This document shows positions 1 to 7,964 of a stretch of 17,471 nucleotides of DNA, piece after piece. The translations under genes were made by a program, and so were the position numbers. The notes under the pieces were generated by a model that was not told the origin of the DNA, ran no database searches, and worked only from the letters and a program-made list of their open reading frames with translations. Source of the DNA: Pirellulales bacterium (GTDB lineage Bacteria > Planctomycetota > Planctomycetia > Pirellulales > JAICIG01); NCBI GenBank assembly GCA_025924495.1, contig JAICIG010000135.1, positions 1-17,471 of the forward strand, written 5' to 3'. Position 1 is the stretch's first letter, and the number at the start of each line of letters is the position of its first letter.

Positions 1-395
1 CGGCTCGCCGAGCGGCGGAATCGGCGACTGAAGCGGATATTCGCGAATTGGAGCGGTTGCAGGAGCAAATGGACTCGCGCGACCGCAACTACGAAGAGGC
101 GATTCGCATCGATTTTCAGTTCCACCGCAAACTGATCGACCTGACGGGCAATGAGTTGATGCAGAATCTGATGGAGGTGATCCACGAGTTCGTCATGGCG
201 GGCATGGTGCATACGACGCCCAACCCGCGGAATCGCGCCTTGAGCCGGCGCTTCCACCGCGACATTCTCGAGGCGATTCGCGCGGGCGATCCTGAAGCGG
301 CCGAGGAAGCCATGCGCGCTCACATGAAAGGGGTGATCCGGCGGTTGCAGCGGGCAGCCGAACGATCGAAAGCGTCGCCTAGTCAGCCTCGTTGA
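1..395 (+). CDS. FadR-family (GntR) transcriptional regulator, C-terminal FCD domain, 5' partial
   Basis: The reading frame is open from the window edge (first full codon at base 3) to TGA at 393-395, so only the C-terminal ~130 residues are present and the DNA-binding winged-helix domain lies outside. What remains is a helical FCD ligand-binding domain. It shows the DFQFH segment, a later RFHRDILEAIRAGD helix and an AMRAHM helix; the Asp and three His in these positions are the usual metal-binding set of FCD regulators. Known relatives (FadR, LldR, PdhR, GntR-type sugar-acid regulators) sense carboxylates or acyl-CoA and mostly act as repressors of adjacent catabolic genes. The downstream MFS-E1-E2 genes are on the same strand 127 bp away and are the obvious candidate targets. 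The ligand cannot be read from the sequence. Family call is confident; target is inference. Confidence 0.88.
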   Translation, partial: ARRAAESATEADIRELERLQEQMDSRDRNYEEAIRIDFQFHRKLIDLTGNELMQNLMEVIHEFVMAGMVHTTPNPRNRALSRRFHRDILEAIRAGDPEAAEEAMRAHMKGVIRRLQRAAERSKASPSQPR

Positions 396-414
396 TTATC
401 GCCATGGAACATAT

Positions 415-430
415 GCCCGTTGAATCGGGC
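415..430 (+). terminator. weak hairpin after the regulator gene
   Basis: GCCCG (415-419) can pair with CGGGC (426-430) around a 6-nt loop, 20 bp after the regulator stop. There is no following T-run, so an intrinsic terminator is doubtful. It could equally be a chance palindrome. Confidence 0.15.
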
Positions 431-505
431 AGACTGAGGTTAGTAGACTTTGTCCTAAGCAATGCTCGAAATGATTCGCACTAATTGAAAATGTTTGCCA
501 GCGTT

Positions 506-515
506 GGTAGAGACC
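506..515 (+). promoter_or_regulatory. possible GGT-N4-ACC operator half-sites upstream of the MFS gene
   Basis: GGT (506-508) and ACC (513-515) form a short dyad within TTGGTAGAGACC, 7 bp before the proposed TTG start of the transporter. FadR-subfamily operators typically have GGT/ACC-type half-sites (for example TTGGT...ACCAA for PdhR), but with a spacing that is not identical to this. A TTGAAA hexamer at 485-490 lies 17 bp upstream of TAGAGA at 508-513, a poor -35/-10 pair overlapping the dyad. It is only a weak candidate, resting on a single short dyad. Confidence 0.15.
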
Positions 516-522
516 TTTCCGC

Positions 523-1863
523 TTGAGCGCCACCACCCTGCCTACCGACTCCATACCGACCGTCGATCCGGCGGCGGTTCAGCGCAAGGTATTTTGGCGC
601 GTCGTCCCGCTCATCTTTGTGCTGTACGTCATTGCCTATCTTGATCGAGCCAACGCGGGCTTTGCCAAGCTGCAGATGCAGGAAGACCTCGGCTTTTCCG
701 AAAACGTGTTTGGCTGGGGGTTCGGAATCTTCTTTGCCGGGTATCTGCTGCTGGAAATTCCGGGCGCGCTGTTGGTGGAGCATTGGAGCGCCCGCAAATG
801 GTTCGCGAGAATCTTGGTGACGTGGGGATTCTGTTCGATGGGCATGGCCTTGGTGCGAACGCCGGGGCAGTTTTATCTGGCCCGGTTTCTGCTTGGGTTG
901 GCCGAGGCGGGCTTTTTCCCTGGCATTATCGTCTACTTCACCCATTGGTTCCCGCAGGCTTACCGTGGACGGGCCATGGCCGGCATGGTGCTGGGCGTGC
1001 CGATCAGCTTGGCGGTTGGGGCCCGGGTCTCGGGCTGGTTGTTAGAGCTGGATTTGTGGGGCTTGGCGGGCTGGCAATGGGTGTTTCTGGTCGAAGGATT
1101 TCCCGCCGTCGCCATGGGATTGTGCCTGCCCTGGTTGATGGCCGATCGGCCCGCGCAAGCCAGGTGGTTGTCGCAGTCCGAGCGAGGATGGCTTGAGGAA
1201 TCGCTCGCCAGCGAAAAACGCGAAGCTGCAGCCGCCGGCGGCGCCAAGCTGAGCCAGGCCTTGCGCCAGCCGGTCGTCTGGCTGTTAGCGCTGGGAATTC
1301 TGGCCGCCAACACCGGCGGCTACGCGATGCTGTTCTGGCTGCCGACCGTGGTGAAGAACCTGCTCTTGGAAGCACATCGCGCGGCAGAGCCAATGAACGT
1401 GCTCAACTGGACAAGCCTGACGTACGCCAGCGGCTTATTGGGGGTATGGGCGGCGGGAAGGTTGTCGCATCGCCTGCGCGAATGGAAATGGCTTTGCGCG
1501 GCGGCAATGGCGCTGACCGGAGCGTGCCTGATCGCCAGCGCCTGGCCGGGGCAGCCTTGGTTAGCCATAATCGCCTGGCTGTGTCTGGTGGGATTCTTCG
1601 GCTATTTTTGGCCGACTCCCTTTTGGGTGTTGCCGACATTGAGCCTTTCGGCCTCGGCGGCGGCGGTCTCCATTGGCTTCATCAATATGTGCGCCAACTT
1701 AGCCGGGTTGTTAGGATCGCCCATCGTCGGCCGCATGAAGACTGCTGGATTCCAGGAGCGCACGTGCCTGCAATTCCTGGCGGCCTGTTACATTTTAGGC
1801 GGCGTGCTGATCGCCTTCATTCGAGTTTCCCGGTCAGCGAAAACACCCCAAGTGACAAAATGA
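523..1863 (+). CDS. MFS transporter, anion:cation symporter (ACS/phthalate permease) type
   Basis: The 446-residue protein is hydrophobic throughout with about 12 predicted membrane segments. It has hallmarks of the ACS branch of the major facilitator superfamily: an IAYLDRANAGFA segment in the first helix (residues 37-48), the GYLLLEIPGALLVEHWSARKW loop-2/3 motif (about 73-93), and a RFLLGLAEAGFFPG helix (121-134) followed by FTHWFPQAYRGRAMA. Family members import organic anions such as tartrate, glucarate, phthalate or 4-hydroxyphenylacetate; substrate here is unknown. TTG at 523 is the only usable start: an in-frame TAG lies at 508-510 and the next Met is at residue 52, inside the conserved region. 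There is no clear Shine-Dalgarno. Its TGA (1861-1863) overlaps the ATG of the E1 gene, suggesting translational coupling and that the imported anion, or a product of it, feeds the dehydrogenase. Confidence 0.9.
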   Translation: MSATTLPTDSIPTVDPAAVQRKVFWRVVPLIFVLYVIAYLDRANAGFAKLQMQEDLGFSENVFGWGFGIFFAGYLLLEIPGALLVEHWSARKWFARILVTWGFCSMGMALVRTPGQFYLARFLLGLAEAGFFPGIIVYFTHWFPQAYRGRAMAGMVLGVPISLAVGARVSGWLLELDLWGLAGWQWVFLVEGFPAVAMGLCLPWLMADRPAQARWLSQSERGWLEESLASEKREAAAAGGAKLSQALRQPVVWLLALGILAANTGGYAMLFWLPTVVKNLLLEAHRAAEPMNVLNWTSLTYASGLLGVWAAGRLSHRLREWKWLCAAAMALTGACLIASAWPGQPWLAIIAWLCLVGFFGYFWPTPFWVLPTLSLSASAAAVSIGFINMCANLAGLLGSPIVGRMKTAGFQERTCLQFLAACYILGGVLIAFIRVSRSAKTPQVTK

Positions 1864-3878
1864 GCATCGAAGCCTCTCGATTCGTTCAGGATTCCATGAC
1901 GATTTCGCTCACGCAAGATCTGCTGCTGCATCTGTATCGGCAAATGCTGGTCATTCGTCGTTGCGAAGAGCAACTTGCCCGCAGCCACCAGCGCGGGTTG
2001 ATTCACGGGGCCTGTCATACGTACGTCGGCGAAGAAGCGATTGCCGTCGGCGTGTGTGCCCGGTTGCGAGCGGACGATACCGTATTTAGCACGCACCGTG
2101 GGCATGGGCATGCGCTGGCCAAGGGGGTTTCGCCCGAGCAACTCATCGCCGAACTGTATGGCCGCGCCACAGGCTGCTCGCACGGCCGCGGCGGCAGCAT
2201 GCATCTTTTCTCGCCTGAAGTCGGCATGATGGGAACCAGCGGCATCGTGGCGCCATGCATTCTGCAGGCGGCCGGAGCAGGCTACAGCGCCAAGTTACTG
2301 AAGACCGACCGCGTCGGCGTCGCGTTTTTCGGCGATGGAGCGGTGAACAACGGCGCCTTCCACGAGGGGCTTAACCTGGCGAGCATCTGGAAGCTGCCCG
2401 TGTTGTTCGTCTGCGAGAACAACGAGTATGCCACCGAAGTGCCGTTCAGTTACGCGGCCGGCAATCCCTCGGTTGCCAGTCGAGCGGCTTCTTACGGCAT
2501 GCCGGGAGTCGAATTGGATGGCAACGACGTGCTGGCAGTGCATGCCGCAGCCGAAGAGGCCGTGACTCGCGCGCGCAGCGGCGGCGGACCGACGTTGCTG
2601 GAATGCCGCACCTATCGTACGCGTCCGCATGCCGAGGGAATGGGCGACTTCGGTTACCGCACGCGCGAAGAAGTCGAAGAGTGGAAGACGAAATGTCCGA
2701 TCGCTCGGTTGAAGCGCCGGCTGCTGGAAGAATCACTGGCCAGCGAGGCGGAGTTAGAGGCGATCGAGGCGGATGTGGTTGCAGAAATCGACGCGGCTCA
2801 TCGCGCTGCCGAGGCCGCGCCTTGGCCTTCGCCAACCTCAGCGGCCACGCACGTGTATGCCGAGCCGCCCCGCACGGCGCCGACGCCGGTCAGCCCGGGC
2901 AACCGTGAGATCAGCTATATGCAAGCGACGCTCGAAGCCTTAACGGCCGAGATGGAGCAAAACCCCAAGATCTTTGTGATGGGAGAAGGGATCGGCAAAC
3001 GCGGCGGCAACTTCAAGACCACCGCAGGGCTGTATGACATTTATGGTCCGGAGCGCTTGCGCGACACGCCGATCTGCGAGCGCGGCTTCGTCGGTCTCGG
3101 CGGCGGCGCCGCGATGACCGGCACGCGACCGGTCGTCGACTTTATGTTCGCCGACTTCGTGCTCGATGCGGTCGGCGAAATCATCAACCAGATCGCCAAG
3201 ATCCAGTACATGAGTGACGGCCGGTTGAAAATGCCGATCTTGCTGCGAGGCTGCGTGGGCATCGGTCACTCGGCCGCCACGCACCACTCGGGCAATTATT
3301 ACCCGATGTACGCGCATTTTCCCGGTTTGCGCGTCGTTATCCCTTCGACCCCTTACGATGCCAAGGGGCTGTTGCACCATGCCTTGCGCTGCGACGATCC
3401 GGTGTTGTTCTTAGAGCCCCGCGAGTTGCTTGGCCTCAAGGGGCCGGTTCCCGAAGAGCCTTATGAAATTCCTTTCGGCCAGGCGGCGATTGTCCGCGAG
3501 GGGCACGATGTCACGGTCGTCGCGCTGGCGGCCATGGTGCAACGATCGTTAAAGGCTTGCGAGCAACTGGCAGCCGAAGGCGTTTCTGTCGAGTTGATCG
3601 ATCCGCGCACCGTGGCGCCGCTCGATGTGGAAAGCATCGCGCGCAGCGTACGGAAGACAGGGCGATTACTAATTGTCGATGAGGCCTTTGGCCCCTACGG
3701 CATCGGAGCCGAGATCGCCGCACAGATCAGCGATTGCGGTTTCGACGATCTCGACGCTCCAATTCGCCGCCTCAATGGCGTCCATACGCCGACTCCCTAC
3801 AGCCCGCCGTTGGAGAACGCGGTCGTGCCGACGACCGAGGCGATAGTGCAAGCGATCCGTGACCTGGTAGCGGAGTGA
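1860..3878 (+). CDS. 2-oxo-acid/acetoin dehydrogenase E1, fused alpha and beta subunits
   Basis: Thiamine-diphosphate-dependent E1 of 672 residues with both subunits in one chain. The alpha part (about 14-318) has the THRGHGH segment (78-84), GRGGSMHLF and the TPP/Mg motif from GDGA (158-161) to NN (187-188), then GYRTREEVEEW, the equivalent of the phosphorylation-loop region. A Pro/Ala-rich linker (about 319-348) leads to the beta part (about 350-672) with GEGIGKRGG, DTPICERGF (E407 aligns with the catalytic/TPP-activating Glu) and HFPGLRVVIPSTPYDAKGLL. Alpha resembles both AcoA-type acetoin dehydrogenase and pyruvate/branched-chain E1, so the substrate is open. ATG at 1860 overlaps the transporter stop (ATGA); ATG at 1896 (660 residues, AGGA 4 nt upstream) is a possible alternative. 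The same frame is open back to 1446, but that part lies inside the transporter gene. E2 follows directly. Confidence 0.93.
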   Translation: MSIEASRFVQDSMTISLTQDLLLHLYRQMLVIRRCEEQLARSHQRGLIHGACHTYVGEEAIAVGVCARLRADDTVFSTHRGHGHALAKGVSPEQLIAELYGRATGCSHGRGGSMHLFSPEVGMMGTSGIVAPCILQAAGAGYSAKLLKTDRVGVAFFGDGAVNNGAFHEGLNLASIWKLPVLFVCENNEYATEVPFSYAAGNPSVASRAASYGMPGVELDGNDVLAVHAAAEEAVTRARSGGGPTLLECRTYRTRPHAEGMGDFGYRTREEVEEWKTKCPIARLKRRLLEESLASEAELEAIEADVVAEIDAAHRAAEAAPWPSPTSAATHVYAEPPRTAPTPVSPGNREISYMQATLEALTAEMEQNPKIFVMGEGIGKRGGNFKTTAGLYDIYGPERLRDTPICERGFVGLGGGAAMTGTRPVVDFMFADFVLDAVGEIINQIAKIQYMSDGRLKMPILLRGCVGIGHSAATHHSGNYYPMYAHFPGLRVVIPSTPYDAKGLLHHALRCDDPVLFLEPRELLGLKGPVPEEPYEIPFGQAAIVREGHDVTVVALAAMVQRSLKACEQLAAEGVSVELIDPRTVAPLDVESIARSVRKTGRLLIVDEAFGPYGIGAEIAAQISDCGFDDLDAPIRRLNGVHTPTPYSPPLENAVVPTTEAIVQAIRDLVAE

Positions 3879-3889
3879 GAAACTGACGC

Positions 3890-5146
3890 ATGGCCATTCC
3901 CATTACTATTCCGCGTCTGGGTTGGAACATGGAGGAAGGGACCTTTGCGGGCTGGTTAAAGCCCGACGGGGCTACAATCCAAGCCGGCGAGGCATTATTC
4001 AGTCTGGAAAGTGAGAAGGCGACGGAAGACATCGAGTGCCTGGATGCCGGCATTCTGCGGATCGCGCCCGATGGGCCCAAGGTAGGAGACGTGTTGGCTG
4101 TTGGAGCGGTGATCGCTTATCTGGTCGAGCAGGGGGAAGCGGCGCCTTTCGAAGCGGAGTCTTCGCAAGCCATGGCTGCCGAGGCAAGCTCGCCGGCCCC
4201 CCGGCCGGCCGAAGGTGCAGCCTCATCCGTCGTTCGCCCAGGGGCGCACGACGCCGCGGCCTTGCAGGAAAATGGCCATCCGCCTCAGCAGGAGCGTCGC
4301 GCCGCTTCGCCGCGGGCCCGACGAGTGGCGGCGGAACTTGGGGTCGAATGGCAATCGCTGACAGGCAGCGGTCGCACAGGGCGTATCCGCGAGCGAGACG
4401 TTCGCGCGGCGGCCGCCGGCATGTCAAAGAGCAGTGCGCCGCTCGGTCCGCCGCACCGAGCGGGTGTCGCCGGGAGCCCGATTCGTCGCACCATCGCTGA
4501 AAGGATGCTGGCCAGCCATCTCTCGACGGCGCCCGTCACGCTGACGACGACGGTCGACGCGACCAATCTGGTTAATTTGCGCGGTCAGTTCAAGCAGGCG
4601 GCGTTGGCTGGCGGAGGCATCGTCCCCAGCTACACTGACTTTCTCGTCAAGCTTTCGGCCGCCGCATTGCAACAACATCCACGGCTCGCTGCCTGCGGAG
4701 CGGGGAATGAGACTGCAATTCCTGAAGACATGCACCTTGGCATCGCAGTCGACACGGAGAGCGGATTGCTAGTTCCCGTAGTGCGCAACGTGCCGTTGCT
4801 GGGCCTGAAACAATTGAGCGCACAGTCCCGCGATTTAATCGAGCGGGCTCGCGCGCGGCGGCTGTCGGCCGAGGAAATGCAAGGGGGCGTTTTCACGGTC
4901 ACGAACTTAGGCGTCTTCGGAATCGACGCGTTTACGCCGATCATCAATCAGCCGCAATGCGCCATTCTCGGCGCCGGCCGGATACGTCGGCAACCCGTGG
5001 CCCATGGCGACCAGGTGGTGCTCCGCGATCAACTCACGCTCAGCCTGACGTTCGATCACTGTGTGATCGATGGAGCGCCGGCGGCTCGGTTCTTGCAAAC
5101 GTTGACCATGCTGATCGAAAATCCCAGCCCCTGGTTGATGCCGTAG
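3890..5146 (+). CDS. dihydrolipoamide acyltransferase (E2) of a 2-oxo-acid/acetoin dehydrogenase complex
   Basis: The 418-residue protein has the full E2 layout. One lipoyl domain lies at about 1-80, with the lipoylated Lys expected to be K43 in ESEKATED. An Ala/Pro-rich flexible linker follows, then a peripheral subunit-binding domain at 138-173 (SPRARRVAAELGV...TGSGRTGRIRERDV), then the catalytic acyltransferase domain from about 186 to the end. The active-site motif reads DHCVIDG (389-395), keeping the His and Asp of the canonical DHRxxDG while Arg is replaced by Cys. It accepts the acyl group from E1 on the lipoyl arm and passes it to CoA. The start is 11 bp after the E1 stop, consistent with one operon. 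The E3-binding domain implies a dihydrolipoamide dehydrogenase encoded elsewhere. Acyl specificity cannot be read from the sequence. Confidence 0.93.
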   Translation: MAIPITIPRLGWNMEEGTFAGWLKPDGATIQAGEALFSLESEKATEDIECLDAGILRIAPDGPKVGDVLAVGAVIAYLVEQGEAAPFEAESSQAMAAEASSPAPRPAEGAASSVVRPGAHDAAALQENGHPPQQERRAASPRARRVAAELGVEWQSLTGSGRTGRIRERDVRAAAAGMSKSSAPLGPPHRAGVAGSPIRRTIAERMLASHLSTAPVTLTTTVDATNLVNLRGQFKQAALAGGGIVPSYTDFLVKLSAAALQQHPRLAACGAGNETAIPEDMHLGIAVDTESGLLVPVVRNVPLLGLKQLSAQSRDLIERARARRLSAEEMQGGVFTVTNLGVFGIDAFTPIINQPQCAILGAGRIRRQPVAHGDQVVLRDQLTLSLTFDHCVIDGAPAARFLQTLTMLIENPSPWLMP

Positions 5147-5161
5147 GCGCAGCAGAGTGCC

Positions 5162-5178
5162 CGCGGCCTGCAGCCGCG
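5162..5178. terminator. GC-rich hairpin in the convergent gap between E2 and the cyclase gene
   Basis: CGCGGC (5162-5167) pairs with GCCGCG (5173-5178) around CTGCA in the 45-bp gap where two genes converge. The flanking GCAGC and GCTGC (5150-5154 and 5186-5190) could extend the fold. No T-run follows on either strand, so termination by this element alone is uncertain; position is the main argument. Confidence 0.3.
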
Positions 5179-5191
5179 CGCCTGGGGCTGC

Positions 5192-6898
5192 TCAATAGAC
5201 GGCGATCGCGCGCCCCGGCCCGCCGTGGCAGCCTTGGATCTTCGACGCGGCGAACAGGAAGTACGCGCCCTGCGGCAGGCTTTCCAGATTCGTCAGAAAC
5301 TCCACCCCGACCATGCCGCTTGTTCCCAAGGCCCAGTAAGCCATCAACGCCCGCTTCGCTTCTACGCCGCCGAGCGTCGGAGCATCGATGCCGACGCAGC
5401 GAATTCTCTTGTCGGCCAGATAGCGAATCGCCTCGGGCCCGGGCGCGGGCCAGCCTTCCCTTTTGCCGTTAAGCGGTTCGTCCAGGCAGGCGCGACCTTC
5501 GGGAAGCGCCTTGTAGTATTGGTCGCTCCAGCCGGTCTGAAAAATCACGATGTCGCCCGCCTTCAGGTCGCCACATTGCTGTTCGTAGCTGCGAATGTCG
5601 GCCGCCGTAATCGCGGGCGAAGCAGGCCATGCGTCCTGCTTGGTGCTGCCGGTCAGGCGTCGTACGTCAATGATGCGCGCCGGGCCGCATGTTTGATCGA
5701 TCGTAATCTTCTCGGTAGTGGCTTCGCTCGTACCGCGATCGCCATACTTCATCTCGTACTCTTTCAGCCATTGCCGGACGGTCTCGGAATAGGTCTCGTT
5801 GTCAAACCCGGGGCGGGGCAGGGCGTACGCCGGCGGAACGAGGTGCGTGCCGGCCTGGCTATCCATTATATGCATGACAAACGGCGTCTTGAGATTGGGA
5901 TTCATGCCAAAGCGAACCGTCATATAAGGCTGTCGGTGGTTGCCCACGCCTTGGCCCGGCCAGGTGCAGGGCAGGTCCTCCGCCAGCACGACGGACAGAT
6001 CGACGACCTGTTTTTTGCGGGCCGAGGCAATCAAGCGTTTGACCAAGGGGCCATCGACGATGGCGAAAGCACGCCCTTCGCTGTAGGGATCGCCGGCGTG
6101 CTTCGGCGCCAACATGCAGTAGAAGGCGCCGGTGGTCGGCAATTGGCCGAAGCCCGTGCCGCTCTCGGTCCAGATCATGCCGTGCTTCAAGCCGGCGTAA
6201 TGGGTCGGTTCGGCCAGGTCCGGCAGCGGCCCCATGCTGGTGCTGTCGGTGGCCAGGTTCATCACCTTCCGGCTGGCTAGAAACTCCATGCAATCCGGAT
6301 CCGGATCAGGCCAGGCCGGCGCATCGCCCGCCACTGGTTCGGCGCCAAAGCGGCGCCCGGCAGGCAATGGCTTGTAATACTTGTCGCTGAAGCCGCTGTA
6401 GAACAGCACGACGTCTCCGGCGCCAAGCGGGCGATGCTTTTCTTCCCAGGCCAGCAGCCGCTCTTTCTTGATGAGTTCGCTGCGGCCGCTCCTGGTTCCG
6501 TCTCGAAGATCGCGGCAGTCGACGACGCAAGCCTCGCCGACAAACTGCCACGCAGCGATTTTATCGGTGAACGCAGAACCAAACCGCCCGGCATTGGGCA
6601 ATCCCGAGTCGGGCCGCGTCACCGAATGGGGCGGCACGTCGAGCTGCGTGCCAGTGTTCCCATCCATCACGAGCAAGTCGCTGTTGTAAGGGCTGAGCGG
6701 TCCGATCTGTTGATAAGGGTTGATTTGAAACGGCGGAAATGTGGGCCATGTGCAAGGATATTCTGGCGAGACGAGGAGCGAGAGATCGATAAACCGCGGG
6801 GCGCCTTCAGGCTCGGCCGCTTGCGCGAACAAGGCGTGTCCCGCAAAAGAGCCGAGGACTAGCAGCGCCGCAAGGGCGAGGCGACATGCGTAGTTCAT
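5192..6898 (-). CDS. secreted tandem cyclase-family (kynurenine-formamidase-like) protein
   Basis: The 568-residue protein starts with a signal peptide (about 1-28, hydrophobic ALAALLVLGSFAGHALFAQA). Two homologous cyclase domains follow, about 36-290 and 297-568. Both contain the fold markers WP near the start, a GDxVxFxxGxSDxYY strand (161-175 and 448-462) and a GTxLxxP segment. The second also has a conserved GIDAPTLG (503-510) and a C-terminal NLESLP...GRAIAVY tail. Family members (kynurenine formamidase, isatin hydrolase) use HxGTHxDxPxH to bind metal. Here domain 1 reads NTGTQLDVPPH (81-91), keeping only the Asp and last His; domain 2 reads QAGTHLVPPAY (348-358), keeping only the middle His. 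Hydrolysis of a cyclic or amide substrate in the periplasm is possible but uncertain. The Met at 6898 precedes a good signal peptide and a weak AGAGAG upstream. Confidence 0.85.
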   Translation of the reverse strand: MNYACRLALAALLVLGSFAGHALFAQAAEPEGAPRFIDLSLLVSPEYPCTWPTFPPFQINPYQQIGPLSPYNSDLLVMDGNTGTQLDVPPHSVTRPDSGLPNAGRFGSAFTDKIAAWQFVGEACVVDCRDLRDGTRSGRSELIKKERLLAWEEKHRPLGAGDVVLFYSGFSDKYYKPLPAGRRFGAEPVAGDAPAWPDPDPDCMEFLASRKVMNLATDSTSMGPLPDLAEPTHYAGLKHGMIWTESGTGFGQLPTTGAFYCMLAPKHAGDPYSEGRAFAIVDGPLVKRLIASARKKQVVDLSVVLAEDLPCTWPGQGVGNHRQPYMTVRFGMNPNLKTPFVMHIMDSQAGTHLVPPAYALPRPGFDNETYSETVRQWLKEYEMKYGDRGTSEATTEKITIDQTCGPARIIDVRRLTGSTKQDAWPASPAITAADIRSYEQQCGDLKAGDIVIFQTGWSDQYYKALPEGRACLDEPLNGKREGWPAPGPEAIRYLADKRIRCVGIDAPTLGGVEAKRALMAYWALGTSGMVGVEFLTNLESLPQGAYFLFAASKIQGCHGGPGRAIAVY

Positions 6899-7004
6899 TG
6901 AAATGGCTCTCTATGGATTCACGACGCTTGAAGCAGCCATCGTTGCCTTGTGAATGTATCTACTGCGACATCAGATTAGCCATTCCTGTGCGCGGCGCCA
7001 GTTC

Positions 7005-7916
7005 TTATCTCTCATCCGAGAAGAAGCCGTCGACCATGTGCATGACGCGCCGTAATTCATCATCTTTCCAAGGAGCATCTAGCGCGCCTAACGGCGGCCG
7101 CGGCATGCCGACGTCGATCCCCGACTTCAGTAGCATGGCCCCTCGCAAAAACGACCAGACCCCTGGCGAACGCAGGACTTCATGGATCGCCTGCTGGAAG
7201 ACAAGCATAAAGCGTCGGCCAGTTTCGATCGCGCCGGCGGCGAACTCTTGCCTGGCCCTTTGACAGGCGCGCCCCCAAATGTTGTAAAACGTGCCGATGG
7301 CGCCGATCGAGCCGCAAAGCACCGCGTGGCACAACAGTTCATCGGCGCCGCTAAACAGTTGCAGCCGCTCGCCAGCGTAGGCGTGGATCAAGCCGAATTG
7401 ATAGAGATCGCGATCGGTGATCTTCATGCCGGCAATGTGCGGCAGCTTCAGCAATCTTTCGACATAGTCGCGGGCGTCAAGCGCGAGCTGATTGACCTGG
7501 CTGAGGTGATAGACGAAGAGCGGCAGCTCGCCCGCCTCGCCGATCCGCCGATAGTGCTCGAAGGTCGCGTCGGCGCTGGCGGAGTAATAAATCGGCGCCA
7601 CACACGAAATGGCATCGGCGCCAATCGAGCGAGCATGCCGGGCTAGCGCGGCGGCGTCTTCCGTGGCCACGGCGCCCACGTGAATCATTGTCTTGATCCT
7701 TCCGGCCGCAGTGCGCACGGCCCGTTCGGCCACCGCCCGGCGCTGATCGAGATTCAACAGCGGCCACTGGCCCGTCGAACCGAGGAGGTACAGGCCTTCG
7801 AGCCCTTCGCGAACGAACCATTCCACGAGCTGTTCGACAGCAGGCAAGTTGGGCTCGCCCGAATCATCGAGCGGCGTGAGCATCGCGGGCCAAAGACCGG
7901 AGAAGGCGGTTTGCAT
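7005..7916 (-). CDS. DHDPS/N-acetylneuraminate lyase family aldolase
   Basis: The 303 residues match the usual length of this class I aldolase TIM-barrel family. The features are a GSTGQ loop (46-50; GSTGE is common in the lyase and sugar-acid branches), the catalytic Tyr region LFVYHLS (Y136) and the Schiff-base Lys in GMKITD (K165), followed by LFSGADELL and a GAIGTFYN segment. Members cleave or form 2-oxo acids from pyruvate and an aldehyde: N-acetylneuraminate, 2-keto-3-deoxy sugar acids, dihydrodipicolinate or trans-4-hydroxyproline derivatives. Which reaction is catalysed cannot be decided from these motifs. It precedes the cyclase-family gene by 106 bp on the same strand and may share a transcript with it. 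Upstream is the 7965-8172 repeat element. No strong Shine-Dalgarno is visible before ATG 7916. Confidence 0.92.
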   Translation of the reverse strand: MQTAFSGLWPAMLTPLDDSGEPNLPAVEQLVEWFVREGLEGLYLLGSTGQWPLLNLDQRRAVAERAVRTAAGRIKTMIHVGAVATEDAAALARHARSIGADAISCVAPIYYSASADATFEHYRRIGEAGELPLFVYHLSQVNQLALDARDYVERLLKLPHIAGMKITDRDLYQFGLIHAYAGERLQLFSGADELLCHAVLCGSIGAIGTFYNIWGRACQRARQEFAAGAIETGRRFMLVFQQAIHEVLRSPGVWSFLRGAMLLKSGIDVGMPRPPLGALDAPWKDDELRRVMHMVDGFFSDER

Positions 7917-7964
7917 CGAGCTGCTTTCAAAAGATGTAGATCATCCATTAGGCGTACCGATTGA

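Noticed and set aside
1446..1859. 138-codon N-terminal extension of the E1 reading frame
   Set aside because: It lies wholly inside the MFS transporter gene in another frame and shows no E1 similarity. The ATGA overlap gives a natural start at 1860.
5225..6280. 351-codon ORF on the plus strand, antisense to the tandem cyclase
   Set aside because: Arg/Ala/Gly-rich translation without family motifs. The opposite strand has a signal peptide and two recognisable domains, so this is a high-GC shadow.
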